In this document: positions 25,807-34,540 of the stretch, piece after piece | Numbering within the stretch: position 1 is the first letter of the stretch | Layout: each line of letters begins with the position of its first letter | Assembly: GCA_016794035.1 (NCBI GenBank) | Contig: JAEUHS010000068.1 | Location: 1-64,000, forward strand | Direction: 5' to 3' | DNA from: Planctomycetota bacterium | GTDB taxonomy: Bacteria; Planctomycetota; UBA1135; UBA2386 | Length of the DNA stretch: 64,000 nucleotides | Translations under genes and position numbers: made by a program | The notes under the pieces: generated by a model | Told to the model about the DNA's origin: nothing | Seen by the model: the letters and a program-made list of their open reading frames with translations, nothing else | The model's database searches: none

Positions 25807-26666
25807 TGCGTCGGCTCTGGTCGGTGCGCGGCAACTCGCAGAAGCTCGACGGCGGCGCGATGTTCGGCAACGCGCCGAAGGCCCTGTGGAGCCGCTGGGC
25901 CGCGGCCGACGAACAGAACCGCATCGACCTCGCCTGCCGCTGCCTGCTGGTGCGCGATGGCGCGCGCACCATCCTGTGCGAGGCCGGCATCGGCGCGTTC
26001 TTCGCGCCCGAGCTGCGCCGGCGCTACGGCGTGCAGGAGGAGCACCACGTGCTGCTCGCCAGCCTGGCCGCGATCGGGGTGGCCCCGGCCGAGGTCGACG
26101 TCGTCGTGCTGTCGCACCTGCACTTCGACCATGCCGGCGGCGTGCTGGCCGCGTATCGAGAGGGCGTGCCGCCGGCACTGGTGTTCCCGCACGCGCACTA
26201 CGTGGTCGGCGAGCAGGCGTGGCAGCGCGCGCTGGTCCCGCACGCGCGCGATCGCGCCAGTTTCGTGCCCGAGCTGCCGCCGCTGCTCGCGGCCACGGGC
26301 CGCCTGGAGCGCGTCGCCGGCGCGCGCAGCGAGGTGCTCGGCGCGGGCTTCCGCTTCCACGTCAGCAACGGCCATACGCCCGGCATGCTGCTGTGCGAAC
26401 TCGCCGGCGACCGTCCGGTGCTGTTCTGCGCCGACCTGATCCCCGGTCTGCCGTGGGTGCGCAAGGCGATCACGATGGGCTACGACCGCTTCCCCGAACT
26501 GTTGATCGACGAGAAGGCGGCGCTGCTCGCCGATCTGCAGACGCGCGGCGGCCGGCTGTTCTTCACCCACGATCCCGCGGTCGCGTTGTGCGCGCTCGGG
26601 CGCGACGAGGCCGGGCAGGTCGTGGCCCGCGACGCCGTGGCCGAGCTGGTGGGTGATCCGGCGTGA
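25806..26666 (+). CDS. MBL-fold metallo-hydrolase
   Basis: The protein has 286 residues. The di-zinc site is clear: H104, H106, D108 and H109 in '[11 protein letters not shown]', then a His in '[11 protein letters not shown]', D in 'FCADLIP' and H in 'FFTHDPAV'. No signal peptide is present, so it is cytosolic. Overall it resembles quorum-quenching or glyoxalase-II-like hydrolases; the substrate cannot be named. Coupled by TGATG to the serine hydrolase upstream, it may act on the product of that enzyme or its imported form, which is inference. Confidence 0.85.
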   Translation: MRRLWSVRGNSQKLDGGAMFGNAPKALWSRWAAADEQNRIDLACRCLLVRDGARTILCEAGIGAFFAPELRRRYGVQEEHHVLLASLAAIGVAPAEVDVVVLSHLHFDHAGGVLAAYREGVPPALVFPHAHYVVGEQAWQRALVPHARDRASFVPELPPLLAATGRLERVAGARSEVLGAGFRFHVSNGHTPGMLLCELAGDRPVLFCADLIPGLPWVRKAITMGYDRFPELLIDEKAALLADLQTRGGRLFFTHDPAVALCALGRDEAGQVVARDAVAELVGDPA

Positions 26667-26718
26667 AGGCGGGGCGCGCCTTGCCAGGTGCCGGCATCCG
26701 TGCAACAGTCCGGCCCGC

Positions 26719-27744
26719 ATGAGCCTGCCCGCCGTCAACCTGGTCAACATCGGCCTGATGCTCGCGTCGGCGGCCGTGGCGTTCGTGGTGCCGTTCGAGA
26801 CGTTCCTGCTCGCCTATGCGGTGCTCGGGCCCCTGCACTACCTGACGCAGATCTCGTGGCTGCACGACCGGCAGTACTTCGCGCAGCAGCCGCGCGACTG
26901 GGTACCGCTGCTGGTCGTCAGCGTCGTCGTGACCGCGTTCTCGCTGCTGGCGGTGGGCTACCCGTCCTGGCAGCCGGCCGCGGCGTGGTCGCCGGACCTG
27001 ATGTTGTGGTGCCTCTTGTGGGGGCTTCTGGTCGTGGTGACGAAGGACCGCGTGCTGCGCGTCGCCGGCAGCGTCGTCGCCGCCGCCGCAGTGCTGCTGC
27101 TGCACGGCCGATCGCCGTCGACGGTGTTCGCGATGCTGTGGCTGCCGACGCTGGTGCACGTGTTCCTGTTCACCGGTCTGTTCGTGCTCTACGGCACGCT
27201 GAAGAACCGCAGCGGCACCGGCTGGTTGTCGCTGCTGGTGTTCGTCGGCTGTGGTGCCCTGACGCTGCTGCTGCCGGTCGGCAACCTCGGCTACGAGGCC
27301 AGCACCTACGTGCAGGAGGCCTACCAGGGCACGATGGGGCAGATGCACGTGCGCCTGCTGAACACGTCGGGACTGGGCGCGGTCGCCGTGGCCGGCGCCG
27401 CCAGCGGCGGCACGTGGGCGCCGTTCCCGTCGCTGGCGGCGATGCTGCAGAACGACGTCAGCGTGCAGCTCGGACGCTTCATCGGCTTCGCCTACACCTA
27501 CCACTACCTGAACTGGTTCTCGAAGACGTCGGTGATCCGCTGGCACCAGGTGCCGCGGCGACGGCTGGTGGCCGCGGTCGTGATCTGGCTCGCCTCGGTG
27601 ACGCTCTACTTCGTCGACTACGAGCACGGGCTGCGGTGGCTGTTCCTGCTCAGCCTGCTGCACGTGGTGCTCGAGTTCCCGCTCGACTGGAAGACGCTGC
27701 TGGCGATCCCGCGCGAGCTGCAGCCGCGCGGCACCACGACCTGA
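26719..27744 (+). CDS. Polytopic membrane protein with conserved-looking His pairs, unknown
   Basis: The protein has 341 residues and about nine hydrophobic helices. I do not recognise the family. Histidines lie at membrane edges in four places: 'GPLHYLTQISWLHDRQYF' (helix 2 end), 'LVHVFLFTG', 'YTYHYLNWFSKTSVIRWH' and 'LLHVVLEFPLDW'. This distribution recalls membrane di-iron or heme-type proteins and, loosely, Brp/Blh carotene oxygenases, but the Blh 'PHGxxDH' motif is absent. The gene sits between the MBL-fold hydrolase (52 nt) and the KamA-like radical SAM gene (123 nt) on the same strand. The ATG follows a CCCGC tract without an SD. Confidence 0.65.
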   Translation: MSLPAVNLVNIGLMLASAAVAFVVPFETFLLAYAVLGPLHYLTQISWLHDRQYFAQQPRDWVPLLVVSVVVTAFSLLAVGYPSWQPAAAWSPDLMLWCLLWGLLVVVTKDRVLRVAGSVVAAAAVLLLHGRSPSTVFAMLWLPTLVHVFLFTGLFVLYGTLKNRSGTGWLSLLVFVGCGALTLLLPVGNLGYEASTYVQEAYQGTMGQMHVRLLNTSGLGAVAVAGAASGGTWAPFPSLAAMLQNDVSVQLGRFIGFAYTYHYLNWFSKTSVIRWHQVPRRRLVAAVVIWLASVTLYFVDYEHGLRWLFLLSLLHVVLEFPLDWKTLLAIPRELQPRGTTT

Positions 27745-27867
27745 GCGATCCGAGCGTGTGGGTTGGCGAGGTGGCGCCGAGCGACTATCCTCACGCGACT
27801 CGCTCCTTCGCGTGATCCTGCACGCCCGGGAGTCGCATCCGTCACGAACCCAGCCACCAGGACCGAC

Positions 27868-29274
27868 ATGCCCAAGAAGATCGCCGTCGCCAGCCGACCG
27901 TTCCGCGTCTACACGCGCCGTGACCTCGACCGTATCCCGCAGCTGCAGCGGTTCGGCAACGACGAACTGCTGGCCATGAAGGCGGTCGCCCACGTGCTGC
28001 CGTTCCGCGTCAACGACTACGTCTGCGACGAGCTGATCGACTGGGACCACGTACCCGCCGATCCGATCTTCCAGCTGACGTTCCCGCAGCCGGGCATGCT
28101 GGCGCCGACCGACATCGACCGGATGATCGATCTGCTGCGCCAGGATGCGCCCGACGCCGAGCTCCAGGCCGAGGCACGCCGCATCCAGTTGTCGCTGAAT
28201 CCGCACCCGGCCGGCCAGGTCGAACTCAACGTGCCGCAGCTCGACGGCGAGCCGCTGCCAGGCATGCAGCACAAGTACCGCGAGACGGTGCTGTTCTTTC
28301 CCAGCAGCGGCCAGACCTGCCACACCTACTGCACCTACTGCTTCCGCTGGCCGCAGTTCGTCGGCCTCGACGAGCTGAAGTTCGCGGCGCGCGAGGCCGA
28401 CTCGCTGGCGGCGTACCTGCAGCAGCATCCGGAGGTCAACAGCGTGCTGTTCACCGGCGGCGACCCGATGGTGATGAAGACGCGCGTGCTGCGGCGCTAC
28501 ATCGAGCCGCTGCTGCGGCGCGAACTCGACCACATCGTCAGCATCCGCATCGGCACCAAGGCGCCCGCCTACTGGCCGCAGCGCTTCGTGACCGACGACG
28601 ACGCCGACGATCTGATGGCGTTGTTCGAGGAGGTGCACGCGGCCGGCCGCCACCTCGCCTTGATGGCCCACTACAGCCACCCGCGCGAGCTGTCGACGGC
28701 GGTTGCGCAGGCGGCGGTCGAACGGCTGCAGAACGCGGGTGCGACGGTGCGCTGCCAGGCGCCGCTGATCCGGCACGTCAACGACGACGCGCAGACCTGG
28801 AGCGACCTGTGGAAGAGCCAGATCGTGCTGGGTGCGGTGCCGTACTACATGTTCGTCGAGCGCGACACCGGGCCCCGGCACTACTTCGAGGTGCCGCTGG
28901 CGCGCGCCTTCGACATCTTCACCGAGGCCTATCGCCGTGTGTCGGGTCTCGGCCGCACCGTGCGCGGTCCGTCGATGTCGGCGACGCCCGGCAAGGTGCT
29001 GGTCGACGGCATCGCCGAGATCCGCGGCGAGAAGGTGTTCGTGTTGAAGTTCCTGCAGGCCCGCGACCAGAACTGGGTCAACCGGGTGTTCTTCGCCAGG
29101 TACGACGAGCAAGCGACCTGGATCGACCAGCTGCGGCCGGCCTTCGGCGAGCAGGAGTGGTGGTTCGAGTCGATGATCCGCGCGATGCAGCAGCAGGGTT
29201 GGCAACCGCCGTGGGGCGACCGCTCGCAGGTGCGCAAGCGCGTGACGCACTTCGGCCACGTCGAATGGGAGTGA
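27868..29274 (+). CDS. Lysine-2,3-aminomutase-like radical SAM protein (KamA family)
   Basis: The protein has 468 residues. The radical SAM cluster cysteines are C151, C155 and C158 in 'CHTYCTYCFRW'. 'FTGGDPM' at 195-201 is the AdoMet-binding GGE-like motif of the aminomutases. A lysine at 376 ('SATPGKVLVDG') lies where lysine 2,3-aminomutase has its PLP lysine, although the Gly-rich loop before it differs. The family moves an amino group between C2 and C3 using PLP and a radical; EpmB and lysine or glutamate aminomutases are the known members. The 468-residue length exceeds most KamA enzymes (~420) by an N-terminal addition. I start at the MPKK ATG (27868); an in-frame start at 27763 is less likely. 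Confidence 0.75.
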   Translation: MPKKIAVASRPFRVYTRRDLDRIPQLQRFGNDELLAMKAVAHVLPFRVNDYVCDELIDWDHVPADPIFQLTFPQPGMLAPTDIDRMIDLLRQDAPDAELQAEARRIQLSLNPHPAGQVELNVPQLDGEPLPGMQHKYRETVLFFPSSGQTCHTYCTYCFRWPQFVGLDELKFAAREADSLAAYLQQHPEVNSVLFTGGDPMVMKTRVLRRYIEPLLRRELDHIVSIRIGTKAPAYWPQRFVTDDDADDLMALFEEVHAAGRHLALMAHYSHPRELSTAVAQAAVERLQNAGATVRCQAPLIRHVNDDAQTWSDLWKSQIVLGAVPYYMFVERDTGPRHYFEVPLARAFDIFTEAYRRVSGLGRTVRGPSMSATPGKVLVDGIAEIRGEKVFVLKFLQARDQNWVNRVFFARYDEQATWIDQLRPAFGEQEWWFESMIRAMQQQGWQPPWGDRSQVRKRVTHFGHVEWE

Positions 29275-29324
29275 GCGTCGCGCGGGCGTGAGCGCGCCGT
29301 GCCAGACGCCGGCCGCGGCCCCGA

Positions 29325-30488
29325 TCAGGGCGCGAACACGACCGCGGGCGGGGTCAATCGGAACGTGTTCGCGATGCCGACCGTCGCGCCCTGCAGCCAT
29401 GCGCCGAAGCCGGCGGGCGTCGGCGGCAACTGCAGCTGCCAGGTGCCGCGGCCCGCGAGGTCGAAGGCGATCAGGTCGGCGACGCCCGACTGGAAGGGAT
29501 CGAGCCACAACGGTCCCCCGAACAGCGTGGCCGGCGTCGGCAGCGGCGCGCCGACCGCGAACACGCCGATGCCCAGCGGGTCGCCGTACATCGTCAGCTG
29601 GACCTGGTTCGTCAGGGTGATGCGACCGGCGAGCGCCGGGATCGACTGCTGCTGCAGCGTGACGCCGGTGACCGGACCGAGCAAGGCGCCGTTGCCGGCG
29701 GCGACGGTGCAGCCGGGCGCCAGCCCGCGGATGGCGGCGCCGCCGGCCATCGCCACGATCGAACTCGTCGGCCCCGCGATCTGCACCCTGGCGGCGTTGG
29801 TCATCGCGATGGCCACGCCGTCGATGCCGTTGCCCGAGCCGACGATGGTCGTGTCGGACAGCACCAGTCCCGCATTGTCGACCGACAGCGTCGGCATCTG
29901 GGTGCCCGGGAAGTTCTGCAGCACCGAGGCATGCAGGGTCACCTGCGGCGTGTCCTTGATCACCAGCGTGCCGTTCGCACCGACCATCTCCACCGAGCAG
30001 TACGACAGCGTGACGAGGTCACAGTTGGTGATGCGCCACAGGTTGGTGGCCGAGTTCGAGGTCGCCAGCGAGATCCGGTCGACGTTGTGGACGTGCACGG
30101 TGCCGTGGTTGGCACGGATCTCGAAGCTGCAGTTCAGTCCCGGGTTGGCGAGGGCGAACGGCGCGAGCTGGAAGTCGCGCACTTCGACGTGCTGGCCGGC
30201 GGGCAGGGTCTCGATCTGCAGGTTGCCCGTGAGTCCGGGCTGGCCGCCGGTGCCGATCAACGTCAGCGCGTGCGTGATCGTCGGTGCCGTGTATTGCGCG
30301 ACGACCGGATCGACGTAGCGCACCAGCACCACGTCGCCGGGTGCCGACGCCTGGACCGCGGTCGGCAGATCCAGGTACTGCGTGCCGGGGCGGTTCAGCA
30401 GGTCGACGACCAAGGTCGCCTGCGCCGGCAGGCACGCCGCACCGAGGCACAGGGCACACAGGCTGGACGCGGCGAGCGAGGCGGGCAT
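29325..30488 (-). CDS. Secreted parallel-beta-helix-like protein
   Basis: The protein has 387 residues. It has an N-terminal signal peptide (cleavage near 'LPAQA', ~24). Residues ~35-270 alternate short strands and Asn/Thr/Gly turns with regular spacing ('VHVHNVDRISLATSN', 'LWRITNCDLVTLSYCSVEM', 'VTLHASVLQNFPG'), which suggests a right-handed beta-helix of the pectate-lyase kind without visible catalytic residues. The C-terminal ~90 residues ('LWLDPFQSGVADLIAF') resemble a domain common in extracellular planctomycete proteins, from memory. It is likely secreted or surface-exposed. It is divergent from the protease gene and converges on the KamA-like gene. Confidence 0.65.
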   Translation of the reverse strand: MPASLAASSLCALCLGAACLPAQATLVVDLLNRPGTQYLDLPTAVQASAPGDVVLVRYVDPVVAQYTAPTITHALTLIGTGGQPGLTGNLQIETLPAGQHVEVRDFQLAPFALANPGLNCSFEIRANHGTVHVHNVDRISLATSNSATNLWRITNCDLVTLSYCSVEMVGANGTLVIKDTPQVTLHASVLQNFPGTQMPTLSVDNAGLVLSDTTIVGSGNGIDGVAIAMTNAARVQIAGPTSSIVAMAGGAAIRGLAPGCTVAAGNGALLGPVTGVTLQQQSIPALAGRITLTNQVQLTMYGDPLGIGVFAVGAPLPTPATLFGGPLWLDPFQSGVADLIAFDLAGRGTWQLQLPPTPAGFGAWLQGATVGIANTFRLTPPAVVFAP

Positions 30489-30606
30489 GGGGCGTGGCTG
30501 GGCGTCGAGGCGGGACGTGGGCTGGCGCCGCCCCGACGATAGCCCATGGTGGCGGCAGCGTCACGGGGGCAGCGCCGGCGGGTTCGCCGTCGGGCGCCGG
30601 CCGCAG

Positions 30607-30612
30607 TAGCAT
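30607..30612 (+). promoter_or_regulatory. Putative leaderless -10 element of the protease gene
   Basis: TAGCAT ends exactly 6 nt before the ATG at 30619 and no Shine-Dalgarno is present. A weak TTCGCC lies 18 nt upstream (30583-30588). It fits the TAnnnT-6-ATG arrangement seen at other genes of the window. Confidence 0.4.
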
Positions 30613-30618
30613 CGCGAG

Positions 30619-31518
30619 ATGCCCGTTGCGCTCTGCCGACTCGTCTGGTTGCCGTGCTGGCTGCTCGCCTCGGCGCTGGCGGCGCAGCGGCCCGGGCCGG
30701 TCGACGACGCGCAGCTGGAGCAGCGCATCACCGCCGCCTGCGCCGCCCTGCGGGCCGCCGGCGAGCTGCACGCCTGCCCCGAACTCGTGGCCCAGGTGGC
30801 CCATGCGACGGTGACATCGGCGCCGGCCGTGCCCTTGCGGCGCGAGCCGCTCGGCGGCGCGGAGCTCTACGAGCGTATCGCCGCCAGCGTCGGCATCGTC
30901 GGCCACTACTACCTGTGCGACGAGTGTGAGCAGTGGCACTTCGCCGGCGCCAGCGGCTTCTGGGTCGCCACCGACGGGGCGGTCGCCACCTGCCACCATG
31001 TGCTGGCCGCCGACGACGGCATGCGCGAGGCGTTCCTGGTGGTCGCCGACCTGTCCGGGCAGGTGTGGCCGGTGCAGAAGGTGCTGGCCGCCGACGTGGC
31101 CGCCGACCTCTGCGTGCTGCAGACCCCGGCGCGCGAACGGGTGCCGCTGCCGCTGCGCGGCGACGTGCGTGTCGGGGAGCGGGTGGCCTGCCTGTCGCAT
31201 CCCGACCACCAGTTCGGCTTCTACAGCGAAGGGGTCGTCGCACGTCACTACCTGCTGCGCGAGCCGCCCGAGGCCGCCGAGGCGCGGGCGTGGCTGCACG
31301 TGACCTGCGATTTCGCCCGCGGCAGCAGCGGGGCGCCGGTGGTCGACGCCTGCGGCAACGTGATCGGCATCGCCGACGCGACCACGACCGTGGTCTACGA
31401 CGAGGACGCCGACGTGGCCGACACGCAGATGGTGTTCAAGACGGCCGCCTCGGCCCGGGCGCTGCAGGCCCTGCTGGCCGGGCCGGCGGCGGCCACCGAT
31501 CGGGCGCAGCCGCGCTGA
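30619..31518 (+). CDS. Trypsin-like serine protease, secreted
   Basis: The protein has 299 residues with a signal peptide ending near residue 22 (AAQ). The chymotrypsin-fold triad is visible: His in 'ATCHHVLA' (H127 is the best fit), Asp163 in 'AADLCVLQ' and Ser237 in 'GSSGAPVV', with Gly235 forming the oxyanion turn. A CDEC motif (100-103) just before the catalytic domain may be a disulfide or metal site. The size and lack of a PDZ domain separate it from DegP. Export and the catalytic triad are visible; the substrate is unknown. It is followed by the Der gene after 72 nt. Confidence 0.85.
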   Translation: MPVALCRLVWLPCWLLASALAAQRPGPVDDAQLEQRITAACAALRAAGELHACPELVAQVAHATVTSAPAVPLRREPLGGAELYERIAASVGIVGHYYLCDECEQWHFAGASGFWVATDGAVATCHHVLAADDGMREAFLVVADLSGQVWPVQKVLAADVAADLCVLQTPARERVPLPLRGDVRVGERVACLSHPDHQFGFYSEGVVARHYLLREPPEAAEARAWLHVTCDFARGSSGAPVVDACGNVIGIADATTTVVYDEDADVADTQMVFKTAASARALQALLAGPAAATDRAQPR

Positions 31519-31590
31519 CGGACGGCGCGCGAAGGCGCCGGGGCCCTGGCCAGAACGGTCGCCGATCCGTATCGTGCTCGCCCCCTTCCC

Positions 31591-32925
31591 GTGCCCCTGC
31601 CTCGCGTCACCATCGTCGGCCGACCCAACGTCGGCAAGTCGAGCCTGTTCAACCGGCTCGCGGGCCGCCGCATTTCGATCGTCGAGCCCACGGCCGGCGT
31701 GACCCGCGACCGTGTCGCGGTCAGCGTGCAGCACGGCGACCGCCGCTTCGAACTGGTCGACACCGGTGGCCTCGGCATGGTCGACGAGGCGCTGCTGAAG
31801 GAGCACATCGAGGCACAGATCCAGGTCGCGCTGGCGGCCTCCGACCTGATCCTGTTCGTGGTCGACGGCAAGGAGGGCCGCGTGCCCGGCGACGACCTGG
31901 TGGCGCGGCGCCTGCGCACCCTCGGCAAGCAGGTGATGCTGATCGCCAACAAGATCGAGTCGTTCCACGAGGAGGTCGGCGTCGCCGCCTGGCAGCGGCT
32001 CGGCTTCGGCGAGCCGGTGCCGGTCAGCGCCAAGGAGGGTTTCGGCATCGCCGACCTGTTCGCGCGCATGCTCGACGAGCTGCCGCCGAAGGACGAGGCC
32101 GAGACCGCCGAAGAGGGCGACCCGCTGCGCTTCGCGATCGTCGGCAAGCGCAACTCCGGCAAGTCGACGCTGATCAACCAGCTCGCCGGCGAGCAGCGCG
32201 TGATCGTCTCCGAGCTGCCCGGCACGACGCGCGATGCGGTCGACGTGGCGTTCGAGTTCGACGGCCGGAAGCTGCTGGCGATCGACACCGCGGGCGTGCG
32301 CAAGAAGAAGAGCCTCGAGCACGCGATCGAGCTGTTCGCGCACGCGCGCAGCAACGACAGCATCCGCCGGGCCCACGTCTGCGTGCACATGTTCGACGTG
32401 CGCGAGCCGATCAGCCAGGTCGACAAGGCGCTGGCCGCCTACTGCGTGCAGCACCACAAGCCGGTGATCCTGGTCGGCAACAAGATCGACCTCGCGCCGG
32501 AGCTCGACCTGAAGAAGTGGGACGCCTACATCAAGCAGCAGCTGGCCGGCCTCGACCATGCGCCGGTGTCGTTCCTGTCGGCCCGCGAGGGCACCAACGT
32601 GCTCGACACCATCGAGCTGCTGTGGGACCTGCGCGACCAGACGCGGGTGTCGATGCCGACGCCGAAGCTGAACACCGTGCTGCAGGCGGCCCGCGACCGC
32701 CTGATGCCGTCGAGCGGCGGCCACTACCCGAAGATGTTCTACGGCACCCAGCTCGGCACCGAACCGCTGTCGGTGCTGGTGTTCGTCAACGAACCGCGGC
32801 TGTTCCGCGGCCAGTACGAGCGCTACCTGACGCAGGTGCTGCGCGATGCCTTCGGCTGCCAGGAGGTGCCGATCCGCATGGTGTTCCGCCGCCGCGAGAA
32901 GATCGTGCTCGGCGGCCAGCAGTAG
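31591..32925 (+). CDS. der: GTPase Der (EngA)
   Basis: The protein has 444 residues with two tandem G domains and a KH-like C-terminal domain. Der is an essential GTPase for 50S ribosomal subunit maturation. G1 of the first domain is 'GRPNVGKSS' (10-18) and its G3 is 'DTGG'. The second domain has the divergent P-loop 'GKRNSGKST', G2-like 'PGTTRDAVDV', G3 'DTAG' and G4 'NKID'. The first domain's G4 reads 'NKIE' in place of NKxD, a visible deviation that may weaken guanine specificity. The GTG start at 31591 gives the normal N-terminus. A TATCGT at 31570-31575 could be its -10, with a 15-nt leader. Confidence 0.95.
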   Translation: MPLPRVTIVGRPNVGKSSLFNRLAGRRISIVEPTAGVTRDRVAVSVQHGDRRFELVDTGGLGMVDEALLKEHIEAQIQVALAASDLILFVVDGKEGRVPGDDLVARRLRTLGKQVMLIANKIESFHEEVGVAAWQRLGFGEPVPVSAKEGFGIADLFARMLDELPPKDEAETAEEGDPLRFAIVGKRNSGKSTLINQLAGEQRVIVSELPGTTRDAVDVAFEFDGRKLLAIDTAGVRKKKSLEHAIELFAHARSNDSIRRAHVCVHMFDVREPISQVDKALAAYCVQHHKPVILVGNKIDLAPELDLKKWDAYIKQQLAGLDHAPVSFLSAREGTNVLDTIELLWDLRDQTRVSMPTPKLNTVLQAARDRLMPSSGGHYPKMFYGTQLGTEPLSVLVFVNEPRLFRGQYERYLTQVLRDAFGCQEVPIRMVFRRREKIVLGGQQ

Positions 32926-32935
32926 CACGGGCCGA

Positions 32936-34489
32936 TCAGCGCCGCCAGAGGCTCGGCGCGAACAGCGCCAGCACGGTGAACAGCTCGAGCCGGCCGAGCA
33001 CCATCTGCAGCACCAGCACCAGCTTGGTCCACGGCCGCAGTTCGCCGTAGCCGCCGAACGGACCGATGTTGGGCGTGGCGGCGAGCGTCGCCGCGGTGCC
33101 GCCGTTCTGCACCACGTCGATCGCCGTCGACGGCTCCACCAGCGTCAGCGCCGGACCGCACGAGCCCTGCATGCTGGCGCTGGTCGCCAGCGCGGAGACG
33201 AAGTTCATGCGGTCGTCGAGCGCGATCACGAGCGCGCCGAGCACGACGCAGACCAGCCAGAGCAGCACGATGGTCAGGATCGACGAGATCACGGCGGCCG
33301 GCAGCACCTCGTCGTCGAGCTTGAGGCGCTCGACGCTCTTCGGTCGCACGAAGTGGCGGATCGAGTAGGCGATCAGCTTCAGCGTCACCAGCAGCCGCAC
33401 CTGCTTGATGCCGCCGGCGGTCGAGCCGGTGCAGCCGCCGACGAACATCGAACAGAACAGGATCAGCGTCGCCAGTGCCGGCCAGGCGTGGAAGTCCGCC
33501 GTCGCGTAGCCGGTCGAGGTCAGCACGCTGATGCCGTTGAACAGCGCCTGGCGCAGCGCGGTGCCGATCGGCAGGCCCGAGCGCAGCAGGGTGAACGTCA
33601 GCGCCGTGACGACCAGCAGCGACACCAGGCAGTACATGCGGAACTCGCCGCTGCGCACCAGGATCAGCGGGCACCGCCAGCCGGTGCGCCAGTTCGTCGC
33701 GACGACGGCGAAGCTGGCACCGGCGAGGAACATGAACAGCACCAGCACCAGCTCGCCGCCGAGGCTGTCGAACTCGGCGACCGAGGCGCGTGTCGAGTAG
33801 CCGCCCGTGGCCAGCGCCGTGAACGCATGGCAGGTGGCGTCGAACCAGTCGAAGCCGCCGAGGGTCACCAGCAGCACGATGCAGGCCGCCGTCAGACCCA
33901 GGTAGATCGTGGCGATCAGCCGGGCCTTCTCGATCGCCCGCGGCTGGAACTTGTCGGTGCCGACGCCGACCGACTCGGACGACAGCAGGTTCTTGCCGGT
34001 GACGCCCATCGCCGGCAGCAGCGCGACGAACACCAGCACGATGCCGATGCCGCCGATCCACTGCGTCAGCGCGCGCCACAGCAGCAGGCTGCGCGGCACG
34101 TCGCCGATCGCCATGTTGTCGCCGCTGCCGAGCACGGTGGCGCCGCAGGTCGTCAGTCCGCTCGCGGTCTCGAAGACCGCGTCGATCGGGCTGTGCAGCA
34201 GACCCGACCACTGGAACGGGATCGCGCCGAGCAGGCTGGCCAGGAACCACGACAGACCGGCGACCGCGATCGCTTCCTTGCGGTAGATCTCGCCGCGGTC
34301 GGTGCGCCCGGCCAGCCACAGCAGCGTCGCCACCGTGGCGCCGATCAGCATGCTGGCGGTGAACCCGGCCACCGGCGACAGGGGGGCGGGGGCGGTCTCC
34401 TGCAGCGCGAAGACGAGCGGCGGGACCTGCGCCAGCGTCAGCAGTCCGGCGAAGCCGGCCATCAGCCGCGCCACCTGAGCGAAGTTCAT
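32936..34489 (-). CDS. trkH: TrkH/KtrB-type potassium uptake channel subunit
   Basis: The protein has 517 residues with repeated M1-P-M2 units. Four selectivity-filter loops are seen in order: 'GLTTCGATV', 'ALATGGYST', 'LTSTGYATAD' and 'MQGSCGPAL', each with the central Gly that lines the K+ pore. 'VGGCTGSTAGGIKQVRLLV' is the conserved intramembrane loop of the third unit. It imports potassium in the inner membrane and normally needs a cytosolic TrkA/KtrA gate, which is not in this window. It converges with der (10 nt between stops). Confidence 0.93.
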   Translation of the reverse strand: MNFAQVARLMAGFAGLLTLAQVPPLVFALQETAPAPLSPVAGFTASMLIGATVATLLWLAGRTDRGEIYRKEAIAVAGLSWFLASLLGAIPFQWSGLLHSPIDAVFETASGLTTCGATVLGSGDNMAIGDVPRSLLLWRALTQWIGGIGIVLVFVALLPAMGVTGKNLLSSESVGVGTDKFQPRAIEKARLIATIYLGLTAACIVLLVTLGGFDWFDATCHAFTALATGGYSTRASVAEFDSLGGELVLVLFMFLAGASFAVVATNWRTGWRCPLILVRSGEFRMYCLVSLLVVTALTFTLLRSGLPIGTALRQALFNGISVLTSTGYATADFHAWPALATLILFCSMFVGGCTGSTAGGIKQVRLLVTLKLIAYSIRHFVRPKSVERLKLDDEVLPAAVISSILTIVLLWLVCVVLGALVIALDDRMNFVSALATSASMQGSCGPALTLVEPSTAIDVVQNGGTAATLAATPNIGPFGGYGELRPWTKLVLVLQMVLGRLELFTVLALFAPSLWRR

Positions 34490-34540
34490 CTGGGCGCCGT
34501 TATCGCGAGCGGCCGGGCCCCAGACAACACGCCAGTGCCG

